Positions 63,516 through 64,000 of a stretch of 64,000 bases of DNA are shown here, piece by piece (position 1 is the first letter of the stretch; every line of letters starts with the position of its first letter). Position numbers and translations under genes: made by a program. Origin of the DNA: Halorussus ruber (GTDB taxonomy: Archaea; Halobacteriota; Halobacteria; Halobacteriales; Haladaptataceae). The stretch is taken from positions 62,001-126,000 of the forward strand of contig NZ_ML219770.1 of the NCBI RefSeq assembly GCF_004765785.1. Direction: 5' to 3'. Below the pieces are notes generated by a model, which did not search any database, was not told the DNA's origin, and worked only from the letters and a program-made list of their open reading frames with translations.

Positions 63516-64000
63516 CTACACCAGTTCCGACTCGGTCGTCATTTCCGGGTATTCCATGTAGATGTACGACAGGAGTGCCCCGAGTGACCGCATAGACTGT
63601 TTGTATTTTACCCAGTCAAGGAGTCTCTTTTCGTCATCTGACCGGGATTGGTGTAAATCCCGAGCAGTAGAGTAACCACTCTCAGTAAGCTCGAACTTCA
63701 TCCCCTCGTAATCGCTATCATGTTCGTCTTCGGGGATTCGCTTGATTAAGCCCCTCTGATCGAGCGACTCAAGTATTTCGTACACTCCTTCGTCAGATGG
63801 TCCGTACTTGTGGGGTCGGAAATCGAAACCTGCACTCGTATTGAAGTGTTCTTTCAGCTTCTGCTGGAGAAGGAAAACGGCCTTCATAATTCGTGTCTTT
63901 CCGTAGATAGGACATGAACTACCGTTCTCGTTCGGGGCATATAGGAGTCGGAGTATCCACTCTTCCCGTTCGTCCAGCGTATCTGCTTTTGAGGGGGGCA
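63516..64000 (-). CDS. Winged-helix protein (YwgA/Panacea-like), 5' end outside window
   Basis: The frame stays open to the window edge, with TLDEREEWILRLLYAPNENG and GKTRIMKAVFLLQQKL in frame, so the ATG at 63887 is internal. The latter segment is the signature of YwgA/SocA (Panacea) antitoxin-type proteins as I remember them. Next comes a winged helix (GVYEILESLDQRGLIKRI) and a C-terminal helical part. It pairs with the membrane protein 8 bases downstream. Confidence 0.75.
   Translation of the reverse strand, partial: PPSKADTLDEREEWILRLLYAPNENGSSCPIYGKTRIMKAVFLLQQKLKEHFNTSAGFDFRPHKYGPSDEGVYEILESLDQRGLIKRIPEDEHDSDYEGMKFELTESGYSTARDLHQSRSDDEKRLLDWVKYKQSMRSLGALLSYIYMEYPEMTTESELV

Overview
The window is a 64 kb piece of a haloarchaeal (class Halobacteria) chromosome. 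The evidence is the high GC, the strongly acidic predicted proteins, Tat-dependent lipoproteins, leaderless promoters (a TATA-like box 25-33 bases before the start codon), and archaeal signature genes: SAMP1, archaeosine synthesis (tgtA, arcS), GatD, transcription factor S, a split GMP synthetase and haloarchaeal transducers. I cannot fix the genus. No rRNA, tRNA or CRISPR array was found.

Layout. 1-10.8 kb: a truncated zinc-cluster protein, SAMP1, a membrane protein with a paralogue at 19 kb, gatD with a GNAT gene, secreted and membrane proteins, and an ArsR-type regulator. 10.8-17.6 kb: carB, a JAMM desampylase, a zinc alcohol dehydrogenase operon and a MoaB-like protein. 17.7-25.8 kb: a low-GC orphan gene, an isomerase-like NUDIX protein lacking the usual cysteine, a surface metalloprotease, PspA, a hydrolase, and a low-GC islet with two related Tat-exported proteins. 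25.9-28.8 kb: the tight unit pyrG-guaAb-small Rossmann protein. 28.9-36.4 kb: a lipoprotein, an MBL hydrolase, an IS200/IS605-type tnpB with a 41-codon companion ORF, a cupin, PsiE and YkgJ-type proteins. 36.5-43.8 kb: a HemAT-like transducer, PEP carboxylase, a regulator/partner pair, and TFS. 44.4-54.6 kb: a K+ channel, an HPP-Usp protein, uridine phosphorylase, a regulator/Rossmann pair around a 13-base tandem repeat, a PfkB kinase, membrane proteins, a decayed surface-protein gene and a NUDIX hydrolase. 54.7-64 kb: a PAS transducer with a cysteine cluster, tgtA and arcS, a coupled HEAT-like gene pair, a GNAT protein, and a membrane protein/winged-helix pair cut by the window end.

The most unusual content lies between the genes. 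About a dozen copies or fragments of one repeat family are present, all intergenic and in both orientations. Full copies fold on paper as a long outer helix (P1) enclosing three helices (P2, P3, P4). The stems change by compensating substitutions between copies while some loops stay fixed (GCGGTTT in P3, CCC opposite T in P4). Tandem 26-27 base units often precede P1, and a short conserved tail follows it. This looks like a dispersed structured RNA or foldback DNA element, and it is my main candidate for an undescribed system. A second C-rich repeat family (four copies) often lies beside it.

Functional links include archaeosine tRNA modification (tgtA, arcS), pyrimidine and purine nucleotide supply (carB, pyrG, guaAb, udp), ubiquitin-like modification and its reversal (SAMP1, JAMM protease), and taxis or signalling (two soluble transducers).
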